In this document: positions 15,072 to 22,919 of the stretch, one piece after another | Layout: every line of letters begins with the position of its first letter | Position numbering within the stretch: the stretch's first letter is position 1 | Assembly (NCBI GenBank): GCA_900544975.1 | Contig: UQXI01000035.1 | Coordinates: 1-26,504, forward strand | Origin: an uncultured Eubacteriales bacterium | Lineage (GTDB): Bacteria > Bacillota > Clostridia > Oscillospirales > Oscillospiraceae | Reading direction: 5' to 3' | DNA length: 26,504 nucleotides | Position numbers and translations under genes: made by a program | The notes under the pieces: generated by a model | What the model was told of the DNA's origin: nothing | What the model saw: the letters and a program-made list of their open reading frames with translations, nothing else | The model's database searches: none

Positions 15072-15872
15072 TTGCAATGCGGAAAGTTGAAAACTTATAT
15101 GGAGACCGGCCGGGTGGTATTCCTCCCCGTCCGGTCCATCCGTCCCAACCCGGCCCAGCCCAGGAAAGTATTTGAGCAGGCCGGACTCCAGGAGCTGGCC
15201 GCCAGCATCCTGCAACACGGCATCTTACAGCCGCTGTCTGTCCGCCGGGTGGGCACCAGCTACGAGCTCATTGCCGGCGAGCGACGACTTCGGGCGGCGA
15301 AAATTGCCGGTTTGGAAGAGGTCCCCTGCCTGCTCATGAGCATGGATGAGGGACAATCCGGAATCGCAGCCCTGGTGGAAAATCTCCAACGCCGGGATCT
15401 GGATTTCATCGAAGAGGCAGAGGGCCTCTCCCGCCTTATGCAGTTGGGCGGCCTCTCCCAGGAGCAGGCTGCCCTGCGTGTGGGAAAGAGCCAGTCCGCC
15501 GTGGCCAACAAGCTTCGGCTTTTGCGTCACAGTCCCCCGGTCCTGGAAGCACTGCGGGCCGCCGGACTCACCGAACGTCATGCCCGGGCGCTTCTGAAGC
15601 TGCCTCAGGAGGAGCAGAAGCTGGCGGCCATTGCCGTCATTGTAGAGCGTGGCCTGACCGTAGCCCGGACTGAGCGGTACATAGAGGAACTCCTGGCTCA
15701 AGCTGCCCATACCCCCCGTCCCCCCAAAGCACCGGACGTGCGGGGCTTCCTCAGTAGCCTGACCCAGAGTCTGGCCCTCATCCAAAGCGCCGGCATTGCC
15801 GCCATCAGTCACCAGCAGGAGACCGACCGGGAGATCACGCTCACCATCACCATCCCCAAAGAGGTCGGCTAA
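15072..15872 (+). CDS. noc: Noc/ParB-family CTP-dependent DNA-binding protein
   Basis: The 266-residue protein belongs to the ParB superfamily of CTPase DNA clamps. It shows the N-terminal ParB/sulfiredoxin-like fold (about 16-110) with PNPAQPRKVF, the GERRLRAAK nucleotide-binding box (69-77) and ENLQRRDL, then a helix-turn-helix (LSQEQAALRVGKSQSAVANK, about 128-147) and a C-terminal dimerisation domain ending in a beta strand, as in Noc. The Noc-like upstream site supports Noc, which blocks division over the nucleoid, over chromosomal ParB; however the N-terminus has no obvious amphipathic membrane helix like that of Bacillus Noc. The start is TTG at 15072, chosen because AGGAGGG lies 8 nt upstream; the next in-frame ATG (15099) has no site. 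It converges on the phage-like block, with only 30 bp between stop codons. Confidence 0.78.
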   Translation: MQCGKLKTYMETGRVVFLPVRSIRPNPAQPRKVFEQAGLQELAASILQHGILQPLSVRRVGTSYELIAGERRLRAAKIAGLEEVPCLLMSMDEGQSGIAALVENLQRRDLDFIEEAEGLSRLMQLGGLSQEQAALRVGKSQSAVANKLRLLRHSPPVLEALRAAGLTERHARALLKLPQEEQKLAAIAVIVERGLTVARTERYIEELLAQAAHTPRPPKAPDVRGFLSSLTQSLALIQSAGIAAISHQQETDREITLTITIPKEVG

Positions 15873-15902
15873 GTCAAACCAAGCCAGCCGTACCGTTTCC
15901 GA

Positions 15903-16775
15903 TCATCCACCCACTGTTTCATCCTTCCCGTCCAGAACTCCCATCCGATCCAGGGCCACCATCACCCGTAGGAAATCATAGCTCAGATTGAGCGCCTGCC
16001 CGTCTCCCTGCAGCGCATCCCGCTTCACAAGCTTCTGTACTGTCGCCGCAGCCCAACCTGGCACGTCCGCCAGCTTGGGGAAAGTCCGGGCTTTCCGGTC
16101 CTCCCCCAGGGCCTGTTTTACCATCTGTGTCACTTCTTCCCGAGTCATGGATGGTTCCTCCTCCTTCTGCAACAGCTGCGCCACTCCGGCGCGAAAATCA
16201 TCCATCGTCACCCCAAAGCGGCTCCACCAGTGATCCACGTCAGCATGGTTGCTGGCGATGCCCAACTCCGCCCCCTCGGCATGGTCAATCACCACACCCG
16301 GGGCCAGGGGATCCAGGCCAAATTTCCGGCACAGCTCCGCTGTCAGCTCCATCGCCACCTGGTAGGTCTGATCCAAGTAAGCGCGGTCGTTTAAAGCATC
16401 CTCACAGATCTCAAACGATACGTGCGTATCATTGGCGTCGCCACCACAATGCCACGCCCGGTACTCCCATGGGAGAATCTGATAGGCCGCAACATCCCCC
16501 GTCTGGGTCAGACCTATAAAAGCGTGGACTGCAACGTCCAGCCCCGGCCGGTTCCAATCATTGTCATTGGGATTCACTCCCAAAATGCCGTCATCCGGCT
16601 GCACATACCGCCGCAAATTGGGATTGTTGGCCCCTGTGGAGTGCACCATCACCCCACGGGGGCCTTGATAGTATCGGGCGTATCGGCTGTCCCGATCTGC
16701 TGGCGCCTTCCCCATCTCCGCCTGATTCCGGCGGTAGCAGTCATTTCGGACTGCCATCTGCTGCCGCACCGTCAT
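15903..16775 (-). CDS. N-acetylmuramoyl-L-alanine amidase (endolysin)
   Basis: The 290-residue enzyme cleaves the bond between muramic acid and the peptide stem of peptidoglycan. An Amidase_2/PGRP-type zinc domain spans about 38-190: VMVHSTGANN holds the first zinc His (His45), with AWHCGG and later IDHAEGAELGIASNHADVDHWW carrying further conserved residues. The C-terminal part has a helical linker (SMTREEVTQMVKQAL) and a domain beginning FPKLADVPGWAAATVQKLV and ending LSYDFLRVMVALDRMG, a module seen on clostridial phage lysins and probably wall-binding. There is no signal peptide, so it needs the holin. ATG at 16775 overlaps the holin stop (ATGA); a GTG 24 nt upstream is the alternative. It is the last gene of the phage-like block. 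Confidence 0.9.
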   Translation of the reverse strand: MTVRQQMAVRNDCYRRNQAEMGKAPADRDSRYARYYQGPRGVMVHSTGANNPNLRRYVQPDDGILGVNPNDNDWNRPGLDVAVHAFIGLTQTGDVAAYQILPWEYRAWHCGGDANDTHVSFEICEDALNDRAYLDQTYQVAMELTAELCRKFGLDPLAPGVVIDHAEGAELGIASNHADVDHWWSRFGVTMDDFRAGVAQLLQKEEEPSMTREEVTQMVKQALGEDRKARTFPKLADVPGWAAATVQKLVKRDALQGDGQALNLSYDFLRVMVALDRMGVLDGKDETVGG

Positions 16776-17041
16776 GACTTTTCCCGGGTCAGCTGACACC
16801 CGGCCTCATGGACGCCCGTAGCCGCAAGACCGGAGACAATGCCAACAGACAACGCCGTCAGTACATCTCCCGCTGGGAAACCCGGCATAAACCGCCAGCC
16901 CACCAGGCCCAGAATCCCTCCCAGCAGTCCTGCCAGGCTGGGAATCCACTTGTTGTTCAGGGGCAAATTCTTGACGATGAGCCCCATGAGATAACAGATG
17001 ACCGTAATCCCGGCCACCGATGCAATTCCAAAGCTTTCCAT
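16772..17041 (-). CDS. Phage holin
   Basis: An 89-residue membrane protein with two or three hydrophobic helices: GIASVAGITVICYLMGLIV, IPSLAGLLGGILGLVGW and DVLTALSVGIVSGLAATGV, with a charged C-terminus. Size, Gly-rich helices and position directly before the amidase with a 4-bp overlap fit a holin that lets the endolysin reach the wall. It resembles the holin superfamily V type (Hol44-like) of clostridial phages, from memory. Start at 17041 with AGGAGG 5 nt upstream; a longer in-frame start is less well placed. Confidence 0.82.
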   Translation of the reverse strand: MESFGIASVAGITVICYLMGLIVKNLPLNNKWIPSLAGLLGGILGLVGWRFMPGFPAGDVLTALSVGIVSGLAATGVHEAGCQLTREKS

Positions 17042-17080
17042 GCAAACCTCCTCCCGCCCCAAGGGCGGACTGTGGAGAAC

Positions 17081-17299
17081 CTAATCCTCCTGCTCCAACC
17101 GATCCAGGCGCTGCTCCAGAAGCGCCTGGGCAGCCTCCAGTTGGAAGGTTCTCTCTATCAGATTATTGTGCGCTTGCACTTTTCGTTCCAATTGCTCCAG
17201 GCGGAAATTGACCAACTTCGAGCTGGCCACTACCCCCGCCAGTGACCCCAGCAGCGTTCCAAGCAGACTGAGCGTCGCAACCGCCACCGCCTCTGGCAT
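17081..17299 (-). CDS. Small membrane-anchored coiled-coil protein of the lysis module
   Basis: The 72-residue protein has one N-terminal hydrophobic helix (AVAVATLSLLGTLLGSLAGVVA) and then a charged coiled coil (FRLEQLERKV ... LLEQRLDRLEQED). I do not recognise a family with certainty. It could be a holin partner or spanin-like helper; XhlA-type proteins have the reverse order (coil, then membrane helix). GGAGGGGG upstream of ATG sets the start, and the holin follows after 39 nt. It is the first gene after the hairpin at 17360-17379, so it opens the lysis module. Confidence 0.65.
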   Translation of the reverse strand: MPEAVAVATLSLLGTLLGSLAGVVASSKLVNFRLEQLERKVQAHNNLIERTFQLEAAQALLEQRLDRLEQED

Positions 17300-17359
17300 A
17301 TTACCCCCTCCTCTCAGGCGCTTGGGAAACCTGCTTCGCATCCTACCAAAAACCCGTGG

Positions 17360-17379
17360 AGAACGGTCCAAACCATTCT
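17360..17379 (-). terminator. Hairpin between fibre and lysis genes (repeat copy 2)
   Basis: On the minus strand AGAATGGT-TTGG-ACCGTTCT forms an 8-bp stem with a TTGG loop, 18 nt after the stop of the fibre-like gene and followed within 10 nt by GGGTTTTTGG. It shares core GAAYGGTTTGGACCGTTC with the hairpin at 24898-24923. It may be a terminator, a control element or both. Confidence 0.6.
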
Positions 17380-17397
17380 GCCTTGCCACATGTTCCC

Positions 17398-19389
17398 TCA
17401 GTAAGAAAAGCTCCGGTCCGTCCCAGGCCCCACCCGGGTGAGATGAACGCTTCTGTCCCGCCGGTTCACCGTGACAATGTCCAGCACCTGTTCCCCATCG
17501 GTTCCCGGCGTACGCGGATCCTCCGCCGTATCATATGCCAGGTTCCCATCACAGGTGGTGACTGCAACCTGCACCTGATCCACCTGCGCCAGCACGTCCC
17601 GATGCAGGTGCCCGCAGAAGCATCCCACCACCTCCGCCCGGACTGCCTGGGTAAAATCCACATCCACCGATGCATAGTCCCATGGTTTCGTGGACTGAAA
17701 CCGGATCTCTTCATCCAACGTAATGGCCACATCCCCTCCTGTCTCCGGTGTGAGGCCGGTAATCCGGACATACGCCAGATTGCCATATTGAGTCATCTGC
17801 TCCCCGCTATTGGACACCGTCAGCTGGTAAGTCCACACCTGCTCATCATAATCGGCCACAACCACCGCCTGAGGAAATGCATTAGGGTTGATCTGCGCCA
17901 AAAAACTTTGGTTTTCGTCATAAAAATGGATTCTGCCATAGAATTCCCCATTGGGCGCGGCACTCCGAAAATCCAAGCCACGGATGTGGAGGGTCTGCCC
18001 CTGATGGGCCGGGATGAAATTGGTAGTGGTCACTCCCGCCGCTGCCGTCTCCCCGCCGCTGGAGCTCACCCGGCAGTTCACTTTCCAATCGGCGGAGGCA
18101 GGATCCGCCCAGTTGGTAAACCCTGGTGCAATGGCCCCACCCGATCCTTCTCCGCTGCCCTCGTACACGCCCTGGTACGTTTTGCCCTTTACAAAGGCGT
18201 TCAGCATCCCGGTCAGCAATGCCCGATCCCGGAACTGACCCTCGCAGTCTGTATGGACCGGCACATGAGTGACCACCACCAGGGCCCACCCCGGCTCCGT
18301 AAATCGCAGTCCCACGTTGGCCACCCAGGTGAGCTGTTCCTGCCCAAAGCCATAGTTGTTCTGCCGTGGGTATAGCGCCGCGCCCACCTCATCCTCCCCA
18401 TAGGGACACCACACGCTGTTCAGCACCAAAAACCGAACCTTCGCCCCCGGGTCATCCAGATAGTAGTAGCTGCCGTCCGCTCCCCGTCCAGTGCAGGGAC
18501 ACTGTCGAAGGAGCCGGCTATACAGCGCCTCGGGCGTAAAGTTGAACGCATAGGGCTTCCCATTTGCCTGCCCCCAGGAACCGTCGTGATTTCCAAGCGC
18601 CGTCAGGAGCCGCCCCCGCAGGGGACGCAGCGCCGCCTGCACCGCCGAAAAATCCGCCTCCATCTCCGCCTTGGTTGCCGCCACCCCGGAGCGAACCAGA
18701 TCGCCTCCGCACAGGGCCCAGGAGAGCTGGCACCGGTCCAGCAGCGCCGCCGCCAGTTGTCCCGTGCGGCCGGCATTGGACCCCCAGTGGCAGTCCGTGA
18801 AAAAGACGAATCCAATGCATCCGGCTCCGGCCTCATCTTGCAGCGCCCGCACTTTGGCGGCCGCTTCCTCCAGCGCCGTGTCCCACCATGCCGGCAAGCT
18901 CCATCCCCGGTCCACATAGTCCCGGTTGACCCCGTCGGATCCCAATTCCGGCGGGGCCAAATTTTGCAGCCGCGTCCCCGCTGCCCCGCCCAGTGTCAGG
19001 GTTCCCGCCGCCCCGGTCAGGGCGCATCCACCCAGGTTCAATCCGCCGGAGATCCCCAGGTCCCCCGTCACCTGTCCTCCGGCCTTGGGCAGCGACGCCT
19101 CCCGGACCTCCTGGACCGCCCCGTCTACATAGGCCTGAGAGACGCCCTCCTCTGTGGCCACATTGACGTTCCCATCCGGCCCTGGCGCCAGACCGTTGAC
19201 CGTCCGGACCCCTCCTCCCGCAGCATTCACCGCCGGCACCACCGTCTCATTGAGGTATTTTTGAATGGCCAGCGCCGCCTGGTCAAATTTCGCCTTCAGT
19301 TCACCTGCTGTAATCCCATCGTCCCCATTGGGCTCATCCGCCATGCTCTGATGCACCGCCAGATTTTCCGTCAAAATTGCAATTGCCAT
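17398..19389 (-). CDS. Fibre-like protein with metallophosphoesterase domain
   Basis: The 663-residue protein has a fibre-type N-terminal part (about 1-165): short Gly/Val repeats such as VNGLAPGPDGNVNV and LPKAGGQVTGDLGISGG, typical of phage tail fibres. A calcineurin-like phosphoesterase follows: FFTDCHW (Asp199, His201), CGGD (Asp230), LGNHDG (266-270), THVPVH (from 374) and CGHLH (592-596). All five metal-binding motifs are present, so it is probably active. Between the fourth and fifth motif lies about 160 residues of beta-rich sequence (about 410-570), like a carbohydrate-binding sandwich inserted into the enzyme. Substrate unknown: wall teichoic acid, phospholipid or a nucleotide are possible. 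Start at 19389 with GTGAGGA upstream; a 33-residue extension is unlikely. It follows the portal gene after 105 nt. Confidence 0.85.
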   Translation of the reverse strand: MAIAILTENLAVHQSMADEPNGDDGITAGELKAKFDQAALAIQKYLNETVVPAVNAAGGGVRTVNGLAPGPDGNVNVATEEGVSQAYVDGAVQEVREASLPKAGGQVTGDLGISGGLNLGGCALTGAAGTLTLGGAAGTRLQNLAPPELGSDGVNRDYVDRGWSLPAWWDTALEEAAAKVRALQDEAGAGCIGFVFFTDCHWGSNAGRTGQLAAALLDRCQLSWALCGGDLVRSGVAATKAEMEADFSAVQAALRPLRGRLLTALGNHDGSWGQANGKPYAFNFTPEALYSRLLRQCPCTGRGADGSYYYLDDPGAKVRFLVLNSVWCPYGEDEVGAALYPRQNNYGFGQEQLTWVANVGLRFTEPGWALVVVTHVPVHTDCEGQFRDRALLTGMLNAFVKGKTYQGVYEGSGEGSGGAIAPGFTNWADPASADWKVNCRVSSSGGETAAAGVTTTNFIPAHQGQTLHIRGLDFRSAAPNGEFYGRIHFYDENQSFLAQINPNAFPQAVVVADYDEQVWTYQLTVSNSGEQMTQYGNLAYVRITGLTPETGGDVAITLDEEIRFQSTKPWDYASVDVDFTQAVRAEVVGCFCGHLHRDVLAQVDQVQVAVTTCDGNLAYDTAEDPRTPGTDGEQVLDIVTVNRRDRSVHLTRVGPGTDRSFSY

Positions 19390-19494
19390 ACTGTCCTCAC
19401 TTTCTTTCCCAGAGGCACCCCCTCCATGGGCAGGGGCCTGCCGCCCGGCTATACCGGCAAATCCGACCGGCAGACGCCCCATTGTCATACCGTT

Positions 19495-20994
19495 CTATCC
19501 CTCCACCTGCTGCAACTGATCCATCAGCTCCTGTTTCCGGGCCACATATCCCTGTGGAATCCGCTCCAGATATTGCAGCAGGGTAATCTTGTCATGGAGC
19601 AGCAAATTGTCCAGGGTCTGCATAGACGCAATCTCCGACCAATAAGAAGAGGCCCCCACATCCAATTTCACATTCAGCGGCAGCTGCCGCAAAACGGAAA
19701 AGTCAAAGAGCGCCAGCTCCTCCTGCCCCGGCACCTGGACCCAGCGGCTTCCATACCGGGCGGCCATCATATCCAGGAAAATCCGGCCCATATCCTCCAC
19801 CGCCTGGTAGAGGTTCTGCTTCGTGGTCTCCATGGGGGTATTGGCCGCCCGCTGGAGTGCCAAAATGGCAGAGGTGTTCTCCGGTCTTCCCTCGCCCAAC
19901 GCCACCTCCGACGCCCCCAGAAAGCTCTGGGTTTTATCCATACACAGCTCCATAAATTGGGCAATCTGGGGATTCACTGCCGCAGGCGCCATCACCTGGG
20001 CCACTCCATCTACGCCCCCGGCCACACCCACTGCCGTCCCCACGCTGCCGTCCCAACTCCGCAGTCGGTTCTTATCATAGATGACCTTGGGAAATGCCGT
20101 GGTAAGCAGCGACACCCCAGTGAGCGCAAAAATTTTGTTGATGAAGTTCTGGTTGGGAATGAGCCCTGTAATCATGCTCTGTCCATGGTAGCAGTCCTGC
20201 ACAAAATCCCAGTTGAGCCAGATGACGGGATACCGCCGGAGTCCCGTATCATAAGGCGGACGGAGCATTCCCCGCTCTGCCGATTCACTGCAAAAGATGG
20301 ATCCAGTGGCCCGGTCCCGCCAGAAGTGAGTGAGCACCGTTACCTTGTCTCCCGTATAGCTGTCATAGCGGCTGCAAAATGCCTCCTGATCCGGGCGCAG
20401 AACATCCGGATCCGCGCCCCACCGCTCCGCCAGCGCCTGGGCGTCCTCCAGCAGCATGCGCCGGGAGAGAATGATCCAGGGCTGCTTCTGGGGATCCCGC
20501 TGGTTGGGATTTCCAAAGTGGACTCGGGTGTTTTCCACCACCTCCGCCTGAATTTCCCCCTTGACTGGTTGTCCATTCTCCACATCAGGGTCAAAGCAGA
20601 AATACATACACCCATCTCCATCCACCGCGCTGTTCCGCATAAACTCCCGGATCCGGGTGGTAAGTCGTGCGGATTCAAACAGGGCGGCAAACTGACCATT
20701 GAGCACCCCGGTGATCTCCTCCAGCCGCCGGGCCGGGAACTGGGCTGTAGGCAGCAATGGCGCAGCCTGAAGGGTCATGTTGTCCGATGTAATGGTGGCC
20801 ACTTGAAAGAGTACCACCCGCTTCAGGAAGTTGAACACTGGGGTAGGCAGCCCTTTGGACTGAACCCCCTCCCACTGATTTCCGATGAAATAGTTCTCAT
20901 TGGTCCGCACTGTGTCATAGAGGCCAATCTGCCTCTTAAACTCCACCGCCTGGCAAAACCGGTCCCAGACCAGTCGTTCTGTAACAGGCTTCAT
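19495..20994 (-). CDS. Phage portal protein
   Basis: Portal proteins form the dodecameric ring at one capsid vertex through which DNA is packed. The 499-residue protein resembles the podovirus/P22-like portal group: N-terminal NENYFIGNQWEG, PVFNFLKRVVLFQVATITSDN, a central SAVDGDGCMYFCFDP, and the helical region MITGLIPNQNFINKIFAL ... GEGRPENTSAILALQRAANTPMETTKQNLYQAVEDMGR near the C-terminus. The start at 20994 overlaps the stop of the upstream small protein (ATGA), so it is translationally coupled; an in-frame ATG 12 nt earlier is possible. Unusually, it lies after the capsid gene rather than before it. No head-tail connector gene follows; the next gene is the fibre-like protein. Confidence 0.82.
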   Translation of the reverse strand: MKPVTERLVWDRFCQAVEFKRQIGLYDTVRTNENYFIGNQWEGVQSKGLPTPVFNFLKRVVLFQVATITSDNMTLQAAPLLPTAQFPARRLEEITGVLNGQFAALFESARLTTRIREFMRNSAVDGDGCMYFCFDPDVENGQPVKGEIQAEVVENTRVHFGNPNQRDPQKQPWIILSRRMLLEDAQALAERWGADPDVLRPDQEAFCSRYDSYTGDKVTVLTHFWRDRATGSIFCSESAERGMLRPPYDTGLRRYPVIWLNWDFVQDCYHGQSMITGLIPNQNFINKIFALTGVSLLTTAFPKVIYDKNRLRSWDGSVGTAVGVAGGVDGVAQVMAPAAVNPQIAQFMELCMDKTQSFLGASEVALGEGRPENTSAILALQRAANTPMETTKQNLYQAVEDMGRIFLDMMAARYGSRWVQVPGQEELALFDFSVLRQLPLNVKLDVGASSYWSEIASMQTLDNLLLHDKITLLQYLERIPQGYVARKQELMDQLQQVEG

Positions 20995-21329
20995 GCCTCC
21001 TCCCATCCGGCCTCAGGGGTGTAGCCCAGGATATTCTCCAGGCCCTGGGAGAACGCGGCCATATCTTCTTCCTCCGGAGTGAGCATGTCCAGCTTGGCGG
21101 CAACCACATCAAAGGCTTCCTCCAGCCGGTCCCGCAGCTGCTCCTGTTCCTCCTTCATATCGGTCACAGACGATTCCACCGCGGCCAGCCGCCGCAGCAC
21201 CCGCTGCAAGTCCCGATAGCACCATCCCTGCCCCCGGCCCAACCGGCGGGCCCGCCGAAACAGCAGCATCAAAAAGGGAATCTGAGCCAGTCCCAAAATC
21301 AACGAAGCCATACTCATATACATTTCCAT
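20991..21329 (-). CDS. Small membrane/coiled-coil protein between capsid and portal
   Basis: A 112-residue protein with one N-terminal hydrophobic helix (MASLILGLAQIPFLMLLF), a basic stretch (RRARRLGRGQGW), a coiled coil (about 45-80) and an acidic tail with AFSQGLENILGYTP. That last motif recalls small proteins of clostridial prophages of unknown role. A single membrane helix in a capsid operon is odd; it could anchor procapsids to the membrane. AAGGAG 6 nt before the ATG sets the start, and its stop overlaps the portal start. Confidence 0.68.
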   Translation of the reverse strand: MEMYMSMASLILGLAQIPFLMLLFRRARRLGRGQGWCYRDLQRVLRRLAAVESSVTDMKEEQEQLRDRLEEAFDVVAAKLDMLTPEEEDMAAFSQGLENILGYTPEAGWEEA

Positions 21330-21402
21330 CTTCTTCTCCTTTCCGTTTCCAAACAAATCGAACTTCCCGGCAAATCCGTCCCATCGGCCCGATGGAACTC
21401 CC

Positions 21403-22464
21403 TTACGCCACCCCACTGGGATACATCCCCGACTTCACCGCGCAGGCCCGCAGCCGGTCCTCTGCCCCCAGGGTCAGCGGCGCAGTATAGGTCAACGCGT
21501 CGGAAGCATACCGGGGATCCGCCCCCGTGCAGGTATAATAAATGGTGGCCCCTTCTGTGGCCGTGGTCAGGGTGGTCTTCCCATTGGCCGTAGCCGCCAC
21601 CGGCGCTGCACAGACCGTACCAGAGGCGCAGGCCGCCGCCACTCCGTTACACTTGGGCGCCAGCACGAAAGCGTCGTGAATCATCCGAAATTCCAACAGA
21701 TCCCCAGAGAGACCAGGGGGATCGGTGTGCCCCTTAAAGGACTGGATCTTCATCGGCGCAATCACCGCCCCCCGATGGACAATGAGGAAATAACAGTTCT
21801 CGGGGAACCGGCTGGTGGGAACCGGCTTCACCGCCAGTCCGTCTACCATTCCGATGGAGCCCGAAGGCAGGCTCTTGCCACCCAGACTGTCCAGCCCCGT
21901 CCACTCGGTGGAGAGCTTCAGGGCCGGTACATAGGCCCGCTGAATGAAGAGGGTCCCCCCTTCCTCCGGAACCCCCAGGTTCAGCATTTCATTGTGCAGC
22001 TCCACAATCTGGGAGACGATGGTCTCTTTGGTGGGCGCGGCATTCAGCGCCTTGTGAATGCCCGCATGCCGGGCCCACTGCTCCAGGCGATACCGGTCCA
22101 GCTCCGGCACCACGTGCTCATCCCGCTCTGCGGCCATAATGGCCCCTGCTTTCTTCACATTGAACTGCTCGGCGTTGTTCCCCTTGTCCACAGAGAGGCT
22201 CAGGGACTTGTCTTGGGTCATGGTGAAGGTCTGCTCGAAGTCCCCCACCTCCTTGGTCTGGCCAAACCGGCTGCCCTCGGCCAGATCCCCGTTGCGGTCA
22301 TAGTCCTGCAATGGCTCCGTCTGTAAGCTGAGCACGTGGACCGTCCGCGCCCCGGAAAACTCCAGGTCCAAATCATGACTCATGGAGCTCTCCGTATAAC
22401 TCCGCTGCCGGAAGCCCTCCAGAACCGCTTGCCGGTACTTCTCTCCAAAATGCATGGTATTCAT
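21403..22464 (-). CDS. Major capsid protein with C-terminal chitobiase-like domain
   Basis: The 353-residue protein is the probable HK97-fold coat protein. It has a charged N-terminal arm (FGEKYRQAVLEGFRQRS), an E-loop-like segment (GARTVHVLSLQTEPLQDYDR), VGDFEQTFTMTQDKSLSLSVD, and a spine/P-domain with LDRYRLEQWARHAGI and LFIQRAYVPAL. The last 65 or so residues (ATANGKTTLTTATEGATIYYTC ... YTAPLTL ... ACAVKSGMYPSG, cut here) match the Ig-like CHB_HEX_C/FN3-type domain, often a surface decoration. Two ATGs lie 6 nt apart; 22464 is chosen because AGGAGG is then 8 nt upstream, versus 2 nt for 22470. It follows the scaffold-like gene, as in many phages. No prohead protease gene is seen. Confidence 0.82.
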   Translation of the reverse strand: MNTMHFGEKYRQAVLEGFRQRSYTESSMSHDLDLEFSGARTVHVLSLQTEPLQDYDRNGDLAEGSRFGQTKEVGDFEQTFTMTQDKSLSLSVDKGNNAEQFNVKKAGAIMAAERDEHVVPELDRYRLEQWARHAGIHKALNAAPTKETIVSQIVELHNEMLNLGVPEEGGTLFIQRAYVPALKLSTEWTGLDSLGGKSLPSGSIGMVDGLAVKPVPTSRFPENCYFLIVHRGAVIAPMKIQSFKGHTDPPGLSGDLLEFRMIHDAFVLAPKCNGVAAACASGTVCAAPVAATANGKTTLTTATEGATIYYTCTGADPRYASDALTYTAPLTLGAEDRLRACAVKSGMYPSGVA

Positions 22465-22501
22465 ATCCATTCCCTCCTGTTCTTGTGGTATTCCTCTGCC
22501 T

Positions 22502-22840
22502 TTACATGGTATAGGCGGCGAGGAATTGGTCATAGGATCCGGCCGCCTGGGGCGCGCCAGAGTCAGACTGTGAGCTAGGCGACGCCGCCCGGTTTTCCTG
22601 GTTCTGGGTTTGAGCGGCTAATTGCGCCCTCAGCTGGGCAATCTCCCGGTCCTTTTCCGCCTCCTGCCAGGTTTGGTATGCCTCTGTGAGGGTTTTCGGG
22701 TTCTCCCCCACCATGTCCGGCGCCAGCCGGAGCAGTTCCTCCCGGGTGAGGCTCACTTCCGGATACCGGCCCCGAAACTCTGCCAGCTCCCGCCGCGCCC
22801 GGTCTTCCTCCGGCGTCAAAACTTCCTCATGCGCTTCCAT
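22502..22840 (-). CDS. Probable capsid scaffolding protein
   Basis: A 112-residue hydrophilic protein: acidic N-terminal helix (EEVLTPEEDRARRELAEF), a mixed middle (YPEVSLTREELLRLAPDM), a coiled coil (about 55-80, QEAEKDREIAQLRAQLAAQ), a Ser/Gln-rich linker and a short C-terminal segment SYDQFLAAYTM. The helical, low-complexity build and the place directly before the capsid gene, after large terminase, are those of scaffolding proteins; sequence alone does not prove it. AGGAGG lies 7 nt before ATG. Confidence 0.7.
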   Translation of the reverse strand: MEAHEEVLTPEEDRARRELAEFRGRYPEVSLTREELLRLAPDMVGENPKTLTEAYQTWQEAEKDREIAQLRAQLAAQTQNQENRAASPSSQSDSGAPQAAGSYDQFLAAYTM

Positions 22841-22919
22841 ACATCATCCTCCTGTTCTGCTTCCAATGTCCGGCGGCAAGGGGCGCTCCCACCCATTCCT
22901 GCCGCATTGTTTCATCCAC

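Noticed and set aside
15873..15902. Attachment site or terminator at the left end of the phage-like block
   Set aside because: The 30-bp gap has no hairpin and no recognisable tRNA end or direct repeat; the other end is outside the window.
19390..19488. 33-residue N-terminal extension of the fibre-like protein
   Set aside because: No good ribosome binding site, unusual composition, and a better placed start at 19389.
18586..21024. 812-residue plus-strand open frame
   Set aside because: It runs antisense through the fibre-like and portal genes, both with clear family motifs; Pro/His/Arg-rich shadow composition and no start signal.
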